A stretch of DNA of 64,000 nt from the NCBI GenBank assembly GCA_003023565.1, contig PXSA01000037.1, positions 1 to 64,000 of the forward strand, in the 5' to 3' direction. The stretch is from Halobacteriales archaeon QS_9_68_17. Lineage in GTDB: Archaea > Halobacteriota > Halobacteria > Halobacteriales > Natronoarchaeaceae. Numbering within the stretch: position 1 is the stretch's first letter; every line of letters starts with the position of its first letter. The translations under genes and the position numbers were made by a program. Shown here piece by piece: positions 1 to 7,718 of this stretch. The notes under the pieces are model-generated. The model was given only the letters and a program-made list of their open reading frames with translations. It was not told the DNA's origin and searched no databases.

Positions 1-828
1 GAACCGGTCGCGGCGACTGCCGAACCGCTCGGACAGCGCCTGATAGACGACCGGGAGCGGCACTTCCTGTTTCAACGCCTCCTGGACGGTCCACGTCCCG
101 GTCGACCCGCCGGCGACGCGGTCGGCGACGTCGCCGAGGTCGTTGCCCTCCTCGCGGAACGCCCCCTCGCAGAGTTCGAGCAGCCACGAGCGGATGACCG
201 CGCCGTTGTTCCACGTGCGGGCGACCGCTTCGAGGTCGAATTCGTAGCGGCCGTTCGCGAGCAGTTCGAACCCTTCGCCGTACGCCTGCATCAGCGCGTA
301 CTCGACGCCGTTGTGGACCATCTTCACGTAGTGGCCGGAGCCCGCGGGACCCATGCGGTCGTGGCCGTCCGGACCGGTGGCGACGGCGTCGAAGACGGGC
401 GTCAGTTCCTCGTACGCCCGCTCGGGACCACCGACCATCAGGGAGAAGCCGAGTTCCGCGCCGGCGGGGCCGCCGCTGGTGCCGCAGTCGAGGTAGGCGG
501 CGGGCGTCGCCTCGGCGCGGCGGACCGAGTCCTCGAAGTGGGAGTTCCCGCCGTCGACGACTACGTCGTCGCCGTCGAGGTGCGGGTCGAGGTCGTCGAG
601 CGCGGCGTCGACCGCCTCGCCCGCGGGGACCATCAGCCAGACCCGCTTCTCCTCCCCCAGTCGCCCGGCGAGGTCGGTGACGGAGTCGGCGGGCGTCGCG
701 CCCGCGTCTGCCGCCGTCGCGACCGCTTCCTCGTCGAGGTCGAACGCGACGACGTCGTGGCCCGCGTCGAGCGTCCGCTCGACGACGATCCGTCCCATGC
801 GCCCGAGTCCGATGACGCCCAGTTGCAT
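1..828 (-). CDS. gnd: 6-phosphogluconate dehydrogenase, decarboxylating (3' end outside window)
   Basis: The product would oxidise and decarboxylate 6-phosphogluconate to ribulose 5-phosphate with NAD(P)+ in the cytoplasm. The gene reads leftward from an ATG at 826-828. The protein opens MQLGVIGLGRMGR, a Rossmann glycine-rich loop (GxGxMG), and 276 codons lie inside the window. The short haloarchaeal form of this family is about 300 residues, so only the C-terminal tip should be missing. The frame is open throughout. In haloarchaea this enzyme serves an oxidative pentose phosphate route. The family could also include a beta-hydroxyacid dehydrogenase, but the N-terminus fits 6PGDH best. Confidence 0.85.
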   Translation of the reverse strand, partial: MQLGVIGLGRMGRIVVERTLDAGHDVVAFDLDEEAVATAADAGATPADSVTDLAGRLGEEKRVWLMVPAGEAVDAALDDLDPHLDGDDVVVDGGNSHFEDSVRRAEATPAAYLDCGTSGGPAGAELGFSLMVGGPERAYEELTPVFDAVATGPDGHDRMGPAGSGHYVKMVHNGVEYALMQAYGEGFELLANGRYEFDLEAVARTWNNGAVIRSWLLELCEGAFREEGNDLGDVADRVAGGSTGTWTVQEALKQEVPLPVVYQALSERFGSRRDRF

Positions 829-899
829 GCGGTGTGCTGTCGCGCGGGCGCAGGTAGGGGTTGCGGTTCGGTCGCGGCGCGGTCAGCACCGACCGACGG

Positions 900-1325
900 T
901 CACTGCGGGAGGCTACCGATGCGTTCCCAGCCGACCGCCGTTACGACGACAGTCGTGTCGCCGTATTCGACGTAGACGCCGCTCTCGTGGGTCTCGCCCG
1001 GCGAGGAGACGTAGTACGGCAGGTCGTTCTGGACCAGGTCGACGAGTTCGAGCGCGTCCCGCCCGTCGATGTCGACGCCCCGCCACTCGTCGCGAGCGTC
1101 GGTGCGGACGGCCCGCCGGATCGCATCGGTGACGCCGGGAACCCGTTCGAAGAAGCCGTCGTCGGAGAGGACCGTCGCCCGGTCCGGTGCCTGGTCGACG
1201 ACGCGCGCTGCGACGCTCGTGGTTGCCGTCTCGTTCTCGGAGTCCTTCCGCCGGAACAGTCCGTACGCGGCCGTTGCCGCGACGACCCCCAGCGAGAGGA
1301 GCAGATCCCTCACGTCCCGATTCAT
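900..1325 (-). CDS. hypothetical haloarchaeal protein, one N-terminal membrane segment
   Basis: This 141-residue acidic protein starts MNRDVRDLLLSLG. One hydrophobic stretch (about residues 8-22) is followed by the basic pair FRRK, so it is probably anchored by its N-terminus with a soluble domain of about 115 residues. I do not recognise the domain. It is transcribed in the same direction as the 6PGDH gene downstream, with a gap of about 70 bp. Codon use and acidity match neighbouring real genes, and shadow frames in the region are Arg-rich, which supports the coding call. Confidence 0.6.
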   Translation of the reverse strand: MNRDVRDLLLSLGVVAATAAYGLFRRKDSENETATTSVAARVVDQAPDRATVLSDDGFFERVPGVTDAIRRAVRTDARDEWRGVDIDGRDALELVDLVQNDLPYYVSSPGETHESGVYVEYGDTTVVVTAVGWERIGSLPQ

Positions 1326-1408
1326 ACCGGACGCATGTAATTATCACACAAGTATCTTTCGACGGGGGTAATCGCACGAAGAGAGACGCGAATCCCGGAT
1401 ACGAAATC

Positions 1409-1867
1409 CTACACGAGCGCGTTCGTCGTGATCGCGCCGGCGACGAGCAACAGGAGGACGCCGACGGCGGTGGCCGCGCGGAACAGCGGGAGCGCGTCCT
1501 GCGCCGGCGCGCGGACCTTCTTCATCCGGAGGCCGTCGGTCAGCTTCGAACTCCCGACCTCGACGAGCGCCGCGAGCGCCGCCCACAACACCAGCATCGC
1601 GATCACGAGGTTACCGTTCGTGGTCGACAGCAGGTCGTCGCCCGGGTAGCCGTTGGCCGCCATGTGACCGCCGGTGACGAACAGCAGGAGAGCGCTGGCA
1701 CGCGACACCGTCGTCAACCGGCCGGCGACCCGCTCGATCGGGTCGGCGTTGACGTCGCCGTCCCGGGCCAGCGGGAGTATCGCGACCGTAACGAAGAGCA
1801 CGCTTCCGACCCATATCGCCCCGAACAGGAGATGCGTCGTCCGCATCGCCGCATCGACGAGACTCAT
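1409..1867 (-). CDS. CopD-like integral membrane protein
   Basis: This 152-residue membrane protein has four hydrophobic segments, at roughly residues 8-30, 52-70, 84-100 and 130-150. The first carries a His and the WVG motif (RTTHLLFGAIWVG), as in the CopD/copper-resistance D and related haem- or copper-associated membrane families. A second His lies in FVTGGHMAANG. I chose the ATG at 1865-1867 because upstream codons in this frame lie in Arg-rich, non-coding-like sequence. It diverges from the ABC-2-type permease gene. A role in copper or haem handling is only a family inference. Confidence 0.6.
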   Translation of the reverse strand: MSLVDAAMRTTHLLFGAIWVGSVLFVTVAILPLARDGDVNADPIERVAGRLTTVSRASALLLFVTGGHMAANGYPGDDLLSTTNGNLVIAMLVLWAALAALVEVGSSKLTDGLRMKKVRAPAQDALPLFRAATAVGVLLLLVAGAITTNALV

Positions 1868-2116
1868 GATAGTATCGTCCGGTCCGAGGGGTTTCAGCGT
1901 TTCCACCTCGTCGGGCCGACGGGCCGCGTCGTCGCCGGCGCACGGGGCTGCTCCCCCGAACAACCGGCTCCGACACCGCTCCGCCCGCCGTCGCAACGTC
2001 GGGTCGCTTATGCCGACCGACGTTATGTTCGAACGCATGGAAGTATTATCGCCGCCCTCGGACGGTATCCCGTCGGGGGCCGCCGCTCCGACCGCCGTCA
2101 GCGAGGTGACCCGGCC

Positions 2117-3721
2117 GTGAGCGTCGTCCCCTCGCCGCGTCGGAGCGCCCTCATCGCGCGGACCGAGGTCAGGCGGTCGTTCCGCACGTTCACCGACAAC
2201 CGGACGCGTCTGGCGCTGACCGCGCTGTCGGCGCTCGTGCTCGCGGCCGTCGTCGCCGGAGGCACGTACGGCGTCTACCTCGCCGGCCGCGCCGTCCGTG
2301 ACGGCGGTCTCGCCGAGTTCGACGTCCTGCCCGCGCTCCGCGGTGTCGTCGGCCTCGCGTGGGTCGGCGTGACGGCGCTCGTCGCCGCCCGCGCGGTGGC
2401 CCAGCGCGGGGAGGTCGACGAACCGGAGGGGCTGCTGACCGCCGTCCCGACGCGGGACGCCCTCGGCGGGGTGCTCCTCTCCGAACTCGCCTTCGTCCTG
2501 CTGTGGGGGCTGCCGGCGGTGTGGGTCCTGACCGCCGGTTTCTCCTACGGCGCGGGGACGCCCGGCCCGTTGCTGGCGACGCTGCCGGTCGCCGTCGCGC
2601 TCGCCGCGCTCGCCGTGGCGGTCGGCTACGGCGTCGGCCTGCTGGTCCGACAGCTCGTCACGCGCTACGAGTTCCTCGCACGCCACCGGCAGGCGCTGTT
2701 CGCGCTCGCCTTCCTCGGCTACTTCGCGCTGGTGTTCAGCGGCGGCCTCAACGTCCTCGGGTCGACCCTGTTCGACCCGCTCTCGCGGACGCCCGTCGGG
2801 TGGCTCGCGGACCTCCTCCTCGTCGGGACGCCCGGGGTCGACCCGTCGCTCGCCCGCGCCGCCGCCGCGCCGGTGCTCGTCCTCGCCGCCGTCGCCCCGG
2901 CGTTCGTCGGCACCCTCCGGATCGCCTCGGTGCACTGGTTCGCGGACCCGGCGACCTCGTCCGCGGAGCCGGAGGAAGCGGACGGCGCGACCGGCAGCCG
3001 GCTCTCGGCACCCGACCTCGCGCTCCCGATGCCGTCGTCGCTCTCGCGGCCGACGCGGGCGGTCGCGACGGCCGCGTGGCGTCGGGCGGTCCGAGCGCCG
3101 ATCAAACTCGCCTACGTCGCCTACCCGCTGTTCGGCGTGGTCCCGATCGCCCAGATCGCCGTCGAACAGGGGCAGGTGCCGGCGGAACTCCCCTACGTTC
3201 TCGTCGTTTACGGCGGCTGGGCGGCGGGGGTGCTCGTCACGCTGAACGTCTTCTACATCGGGTTCAACACGGCGCAGGTCGAGAAACCCGCGCGGCAGGC
3301 CGCCGCCTACGCGATGAACCAGCAACAGGTCATCGAGCACTCGCGGGTCGCGACGCTGACTGTCGCTGGGGCCGCGCTCGCCACCGCCACGCCGCTACTG
3401 GCGACCGGGATCGGCGCGGTGTTCCCCCGTCAGGGGGCCGTCCGGGTCGTCGGGAACCGCGCCGCGGTGATGCCGAGCAAGCGGGCGTTCCTCACCTACA
3501 CCGCCGCGATCGCCGCCGCCGTGGTCGCCGGCGGCCTCGCGGTCGAGGCGACGCTCCGGCAGTTCGTCGCCGGGGTGCTCCCGCTGTTGCACTCGGCGCT
3601 CACGGTTTCGCCCGAAACGCTGCGGACCGCCGGGACCGTCGCGCTCGTCGTCCTGCTCGCCTCGCCGTTCGCGTCGGTCGCCTACGCCGCTCGCCGGTTC
3701 GAGTCGTACACGCTCGACTAA
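2117..3721 (+). CDS. ABC-2-type multi-spanning membrane protein (putative transporter permease)
   Basis: This 534-residue protein has about ten hydrophobic segments. The frame is open far upstream, but sequence before the GTG at 2117 is Arg-rich, so I start there. An N-terminal cytoplasmic stretch (RTEVRRSFRTFTDNRTRL) precedes the first membrane span, as in haloarchaeal ABC-2 permeases. Such permeases normally lie beside an ATPase gene, but no ATP-binding subunit gene is next to this one. After VTLNVFYIGF (about residue 380), a polar stretch rich in Gln and Lys replaces the hydrophobic sequence I would expect, so the region may have been rearranged. The substrate is unknown. Confidence 0.6.
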   Translation: MSVVPSPRRSALIARTEVRRSFRTFTDNRTRLALTALSALVLAAVVAGGTYGVYLAGRAVRDGGLAEFDVLPALRGVVGLAWVGVTALVAARAVAQRGEVDEPEGLLTAVPTRDALGGVLLSELAFVLLWGLPAVWVLTAGFSYGAGTPGPLLATLPVAVALAALAVAVGYGVGLLVRQLVTRYEFLARHRQALFALAFLGYFALVFSGGLNVLGSTLFDPLSRTPVGWLADLLLVGTPGVDPSLARAAAAPVLVLAAVAPAFVGTLRIASVHWFADPATSSAEPEEADGATGSRLSAPDLALPMPSSLSRPTRAVATAAWRRAVRAPIKLAYVAYPLFGVVPIAQIAVEQGQVPAELPYVLVVYGGWAAGVLVTLNVFYIGFNTAQVEKPARQAAAYAMNQQQVIEHSRVATLTVAGAALATATPLLATGIGAVFPRQGAVRVVGNRAAVMPSKRAFLTYTAAIAAAVVAGGLAVEATLRQFVAGVLPLLHSALTVSPETLRTAGTVALVVLLASPFASVAYAARRFESYTLD

Positions 3722-3767
3722 GCAGCCGTCGCCGCGCGCACCGGACCGGCGACCCCCACGGGACCGC

Positions 3768-4322
3768 CTACTCTATCCACTCCGGTGCCCACTCCACGAT
3801 CCGCTTCCTGAGCGCGGTGTAGAGCAGCGACCCGGCGAGCGCGGCGAGTACGAGCGAGCGGGTCCGACCGTCGAACGTCACCAGCGCCGGCACCGCGAAC
3901 AGCGCGCCGACGAGGAAGTCCTCCGGCGACCCGTCGTAGCGGACCCACCGGCGCGGCCGGACCCACGTCCGAATCGGGTGGACGTACACCGCGCGGTCGG
4001 ACCTGCCCTCCCACGGCCTCAGTTCGAGGCCGCCGCCGAACATATCGCTCGCGGAGTGGAGCGCCGCGGAGACGAGAAACAGCGCCGCGCCGACGGACAG
4101 CGCCCCCGGCGCGAGCGCCGCCCACGCGGCGGCCGGCACCGCGAGCACGCTGTAGTAGACGGGGTAATGCAGCGTCTTGCGGTGCGCGCCCACGAGGTCA
4201 AGGTCCGGAAACAGTCCGCCCGCGGCACCACCGACCGCCGCGGGAACGGCGAGTTCCGGCGCGACCGCGGCGACCGCGCTCGCCAGCGCGAGGCCGACGA
4301 ACGCGTGCGTCGTCGCCATCAT
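3768..4322 (-). CDS. membrane-bound metal-dependent hydrolase-like protein (YdjM/DUF457 type)
   Basis: This 184-residue membrane protein begins MMATTHAFVGLALAS. It has the family pattern of an early His (THAFVG), a Pro-Asp pair in GGLFPDLDLVGAH, and a later LHSASDMF motif (about residues 88-95). These His/Asp residues define the YdjM/LexA-binding-type inner-membrane hydrolase family. About five hydrophobic segments are visible. It converges on the permease gene with about 45 bp between stops. The enzymatic activity of the family is unproven, so function is not assigned beyond the family. Confidence 0.7.
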   Translation of the reverse strand: MMATTHAFVGLALASAVAAVAPELAVPAAVGGAAGGLFPDLDLVGAHRKTLHYPVYYSVLAVPAAAWAALAPGALSVGAALFLVSAALHSASDMFGGGLELRPWEGRSDRAVYVHPIRTWVRPRRWVRYDGSPEDFLVGALFAVPALVTFDGRTRSLVLAALAGSLLYTALRKRIVEWAPEWIE

Positions 4323-4400
4323 GTGCCGCGAGTAGGGGCAGGACGGGCAAAACGCTGTTCGTTGCGGCGTTCGCGTCTCCGGGCGGTCGCGTTCGGACGC

Positions 4401-5426
4401 TCACTCGTCGACCGTCTGCCGCGCCCACGCCGGGTCGGTCGGTGCTTCGAGGCGCGCCGTCTCCTTGCCGGTCAGGTCGATCCCCAGCGCCGCGACGTTC
4501 TCCTCCAGTTGCGGGACCGTCTTGGGGCCGACTATCGGCGCGGTGACGACGTTCCTGTGCAGCAGCCACGCGAGGCTCACCTGCAGGGGACTCGCTCCCT
4601 TCTCCTCGGCGACGGCGCGGACCTCGTCCAGCACCGCCCACGCATCGTCGCCGTACTCCTCGGCCGGGTCGGCGTCTCGCTGTGCCAGCCGCGACCCCTC
4701 GGGCGCGGGCTCGCCGCGCTCGTACTTCCCGGTGAGGAAGCCGCCGGCCAGCGGCGACCACGGGATGACGCCGAGGCCCTGGTCCTCGGCGACGGGGAGC
4801 GCGTTCAGTTCCTCGTGGCGACGCGTCAGGCTGTACTCCGGCTGGACCGCGACGAACCGCTCGTAGTTCTCGGCGTCGCTCCGTTCGAGTGCCTTCATTA
4901 GCTTCCGGCCCGCCATCGTGCTCGCGCCGACGTAGCGGACCGTCCCCTCCTCGACGAGGTGGTCGAGCGCGGACAGCGTCTCCTCGGCCGGCGTCCCGTC
5001 GTCCCACCGGCGGACCTGGTAGAGGTCGATGTAATCGGTGCCGAGGCGGTCGAGGCTCTTCGCCGCCTGCTCCAGCACGTGTTTGCGCGACAGGCCCATC
5101 CCGTTCGGCCCGTCGCGGGTCCGGTGGTACGCCTTCGTCGCGACGACGAGTTCGTCCCGGTCGTGCTCGGCCAGCGCCTCCCCGACTATCTCCTCGCTCT
5201 CGCCCTGCGAGTAGAGGTTCGCCGTGTTGCCGGACTACGTCCGGCAGCTAACCAGAACGCGAAGCGTTCTGGTGATGTCGACGACGTTGATCCCCATCTC
5301 GACCGCGCGGTCGATCACCTCGATGCAGTGCCCGTGGTCGTCGATCCCCCACTCCTCGAAGTTCATCGTCCCCAGACAGAGCCGCGACACTTCGAGGCCC
5401 GTGTCGCCGAGATACGTGTACTCCAT
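4401..5426 (-). pseudogene. aldo/keto reductase gene interrupted by a 51-bp double-hairpin insertion
   Basis: The gene encodes an NADP-dependent aldo/keto reductase of the Tas/YajO type. The N-terminal part starts MEYTYLGDTGLEVSRLCLGT at 5426 and reaches the catalytic Asp (GINVVD). Reading then enters an insertion with an in-frame TAG stop. After the insertion the sequence resumes exactly at TANLYSQGES, which carries the catalytic Tyr, and continues uninterrupted to TVDE at 4401. Removing the 51 bp (5226-5276) restores one 324-codon frame of normal family length with no other lesion. The later part has the catalytic Lys region (VVATKAYH) and the C-terminal NADP-binding GPKTVPQLEEN. As the sequence stands, the gene makes only a fragment of about 63 residues. 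Confidence 0.85.
5226..5276 (+). mobile_element. 51-bp double-hairpin insertion (element copy A)
   Basis: The insertion lies between the Asp and Tyr motif codons of the aldo/keto reductase gene. It contains two perfect stem-loops, each with a 3-nt loop. Stem 1 has 8-bp arms (5228-5235 TGCCGGAC and 5239-5246). Stem 2 has 10-bp arms (5251-5260 ACCAGAACGC and 5264-5273). The 4-nt spacer is GCTA, the left end is GT and the right end is GAT. No clear target duplication is seen beyond an ambiguous GT. It shares its architecture with the copy at 8237-8291. It has no coding capacity, so it would need a transposase in trans. Confidence 0.75.
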
Positions 5427-5506
5427 CTCGTTCCATGCTCGCCGCGTTTCGCCGCCGGAGTGCTAAGAGCTTCGACGGCGGCAGGAGGCGGCCCGGGGTG
5501 CGCCGG

Positions 5507-6463
5507 CTACAGGTCGGCGAGCCGACGGTCCATCTCCGCGTCGACCCACGCCGCGAACGCCGCGACGGGTTCGCCGACGAACTCGGCCGTCTTCTCGACG
5601 AACCCGGAGGTCCCGAGGAACTCGACGGCACGGTAGACCGGGCGGCGCTCCGCGAACCCCGGCGGGAGGCTCCCGGCGCGGTCCCGGTACCCCTCCCGGA
5701 GCGCCGTCACGACGCGCTCGTCGCCGGGATCTCGCGATCCGTCTATCGCTCGCGCCCGGAAACAGTGGAGTTCCCGCGCGGGGTCGCCGACGTGCGCGGC
5801 CTCCCAGTCCACGAACCCGACCCCCGCTTCACCGCGGAAGCAGTTCGGCATCGCCGGGTCGCCGTGGACGAGCGCGGCCGGCGCGTCGTCGAGCAGGTCG
5901 CGGTTCGCCTCGACGGCGGCGATCACCTCGTCGTAGTGGCGGTCGAAGCGGTCCGCGGGAGCGAGCGCCCGCATCGCCTCGATCCGGTCGACGAGGACCT
6001 CGGTCCACGGCGCGGTATCGAGGGTGAGCCCCCCGGCCCCGCCGCCGGTGACGTGCCCGTGGGCGTCGAACGTCGCCGCGTGGACGCTCGCCAGCGCCCG
6101 GCCGATCCGCCGCGCCGCCTTGGCCCGTTCCTCGACGCTCCACTCGCTCCACCGTTCCGCGACGCTCTCGCCCGGAAGCGGTGCCGTGGCGAGGTACGGG
6201 ACATCGCCGCCGGCGTCGCTCGAAAGCACCGTCGGCGCGGGGACGTCGCGGTTCGCGCTGACGTAGTCGGTCACCGTTCGCTCCCGGGCGATCCGGGTGC
6301 CGTCCCCGTCGACGGCGATCTTCAGGTAGGCGGCCCCGCCGTCGGTGAAGTCGACCCGCACGGTCCGGTTGGTCGGGTTCCACGACGGCCCCGCGGGGGT
6401 CGTCTCCGCCGCCTCGCGGTCCGGAAACGCGGCGGCCAGCGCCGCGGCGATACGGTCGTCCAT
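5507..6463 (-). CDS. aminoglycoside phosphotransferase (APH/choline kinase) family protein
   Basis: This 318-residue kinase-like protein has the APH fold. The N-terminal lobe carries the ATP-binding Lys (GAAYLKIAVDGDGT). The catalytic Brenner motif is LVHGDPAMPNCF, and the following GFVDWEAAHVGDP supplies the metal-binding Asp. I start at MDDRIAAALAAAFPD (ATG 6461-6463); the longer frame upstream is not supported by composition. Homologues phosphorylate small hydroxyl substrates such as sugars, choline or aminoglycosides. In a haloarchaeon a metabolic role is likelier than drug resistance, but the substrate cannot be read from sequence. It diverges from the MazG-like gene. Confidence 0.75.
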   Translation of the reverse strand: MDDRIAAALAAAFPDREAAETTPAGPSWNPTNRTVRVDFTDGGAAYLKIAVDGDGTRIARERTVTDYVSANRDVPAPTVLSSDAGGDVPYLATAPLPGESVAERWSEWSVEERAKAARRIGRALASVHAATFDAHGHVTGGGAGGLTLDTAPWTEVLVDRIEAMRALAPADRFDRHYDEVIAAVEANRDLLDDAPAALVHGDPAMPNCFRGEAGVGFVDWEAAHVGDPARELHCFRARAIDGSRDPGDERVVTALREGYRDRAGSLPPGFAERRPVYRAVEFLGTSGFVEKTAEFVGEPVAAFAAWVDAEMDRRLADL

Positions 6464-6575
6464 ATTGGTCCCCCGTCGATGCGCGGCAAGTGCTTTGCGG
6501 CGGGTCGCCACCGACCCCCACACCATCGACCCGGCCATCGAAACGCTTTTTCCGCCGCCGCGAGCGCAACCACTT

Positions 6576-6881
6576 ATGGACGAACAGCAACGCGTCGCGG
6601 CGTTCGTCGAGGAGCACGGCCTGCACGCGGACCCCGCGTATCGAGTCCTCGACCTGGAATCGGAGGTCGGCGAGATCGCGAAGGACGCCGCCGAATCGAC
6701 CGATTACGGCGATGCGCCCGGAAACGTCGACGTGGCGAGCGACGAGGTCGGCGACGCGCTGTTCGCGCTGCTCGCCCTCGCGGACTCGCTGGAGGTCGAC
6801 GCCGCGGCGGCGCTGGACGAGGCGCTCGCGAAGTACCGCGACCGGCTGGGCGAGACCGGGTCGGCGGCGTCGGGCGAGTAA
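6576..6881 (+). CDS. MazG-like nucleotide pyrophosphohydrolase
   Basis: This 101-residue helical protein has the pattern of the all-alpha NTP pyrophosphatase superfamily. Helix 1 carries LESEVGEIAKD and helix 2 carries SDEVGDALFALLALAD, giving the ExxE...ExxD metal-binding set. Such enzymes hydrolyse (deoxy)nucleoside triphosphates to monophosphates and diphosphate, which cleans the nucleotide pool. The ATG at 6576 follows an A/T-rich patch. The next gene (glutaredoxin) is 77 bp downstream on the same strand. Confidence 0.75.
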   Translation: MDEQQRVAAFVEEHGLHADPAYRVLDLESEVGEIAKDAAESTDYGDAPGNVDVASDEVGDALFALLALADSLEVDAAAALDEALAKYRDRLGETGSAASGE

Positions 6882-6957
6882 GCGCCGCTCGCCACCGCAA
6901 CCGGCACGTGCCACCGTGTCCCGCGGCTTTTTGCCCGGTCCACCCCAACGCTCCCTC

Positions 6958-7200
6958 ATGAGCGACATCACCCTGTACGAACTCGACGGCTGCCCATACT
7001 GCGAGAAGGTCCACGAGCGCCTGCAGGCACTCGATATCGACTACGAGAGCGTCTGGGTTGACGGCCTCCACTCCGAGCGCGACGAGGTGGCCCGCGTCTC
7101 CAACCAGCGCTCGGTGCCCGTCCTCGTCGACGAGGAGTACGGCGTGACGATGGGCGAGTCCGAGCGCATCCTAGAGTTCATCGAGACGACGTACGCTTGA
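6958..7200 (+). CDS. glutaredoxin-like protein
   Basis: This 80-residue protein has a glutaredoxin fold. The redox motif CPYC sits near the N-terminus (YELDGCPYCEKV), the cis-Pro loop is RSVPVLVDEE, and the GESERILEFI region fits the C-terminal glutathione- or thiol-binding side. Haloarchaea use gamma-glutamylcysteine instead of glutathione, so it probably reduces mixed disulfides with that thiol or with proteins. It starts at the ATG 6958-6960 and is complete. It lies just downstream of the MazG-like gene. Confidence 0.85.
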   Translation: MSDITLYELDGCPYCEKVHERLQALDIDYESVWVDGLHSERDEVARVSNQRSVPVLVDEEYGVTMGESERILEFIETTYA

Positions 7201-7320
7201 GCGGACGCGGACCTGTCGGTTTCGCGTCGCCGCCGGAAGCGGTGCCCCATTGTTCTCGACCACGACGAGCTGGACCGAACGCGGCGAAGCTATTTGCTGC
7301 TCGTCGGGCAACGACGGCGC

Positions 7321-7686
7321 ATGGAGAAAGTGAACCTCGAAGACGCGTTCGCGTCGTTCGACGAGCGCTGGTCGCCCCGCCTCGCGGGCGAGCTCAACGG
7401 ACAGGCGGTCAAGCTCGCCAGAGCCGAGGGCGAGTTCGTCTGGCACGAACACGGGGACGCGGACGAACTGTTTCTCGTCGTGTCCGGCGAACTGCGGATC
7501 GAGTTCCGGGACGAGTCCGACGTGGTGCTGCGGGAGGGGGAACTCGTCGTCGTCCCTCGGGGCGTCGAACACCGCCCGGTCGCCGAGGAGGCGGCGGAGA
7601 TACTGCTGTTCGAACCGACCGACACGCGGAACACCGGGAACGTCGAGACCGAGCGGACGGAGACGGATATCGAGCGGATCGAGTGA
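7321..7686 (+). CDS. small cupin-domain protein
   Basis: This 121-residue protein consists of one cupin barrel. Motif 1 reads EFVWHEHGDADELFLVVSGE, with the two His and the Glu of the metal site. Motif 2 is VVVPRGVEHRPVAEE, which supplies the third His. All metal ligands are present, so metal binding is likely. The last 20 residues are very acidic and probably disordered. The substrate is unknown. It starts at the ATG 7321, 120 bp after the glutaredoxin gene. Confidence 0.8.
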   Translation: MEKVNLEDAFASFDERWSPRLAGELNGQAVKLARAEGEFVWHEHGDADELFLVVSGELRIEFRDESDVVLREGELVVVPRGVEHRPVAEEAAEILLFEPTDTRNTGNVETERTETDIERIE

Positions 7687-7718
7687 CGCGCTGACGCTCG
7701 CGCTCGCTCCGCCACCGC

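Noticed and set aside
1187-2116. 310-residue N-terminal extension of the ABC-2-type protein
   Set aside because: The extension is Arg/Asp-rich and antisense to two credible genes, and the membrane protein begins naturally at the GTG 2117.
5226-5276. bulge-helix-bulge archaeal intron in the aldo/keto reductase mRNA
   Set aside because: The two hairpins with triloops and a 4-nt spacer do not form the two 3-nt bulges around a 4-bp helix needed by the splicing endonuclease, and the sister copy is in the opposite orientation to its host gene.
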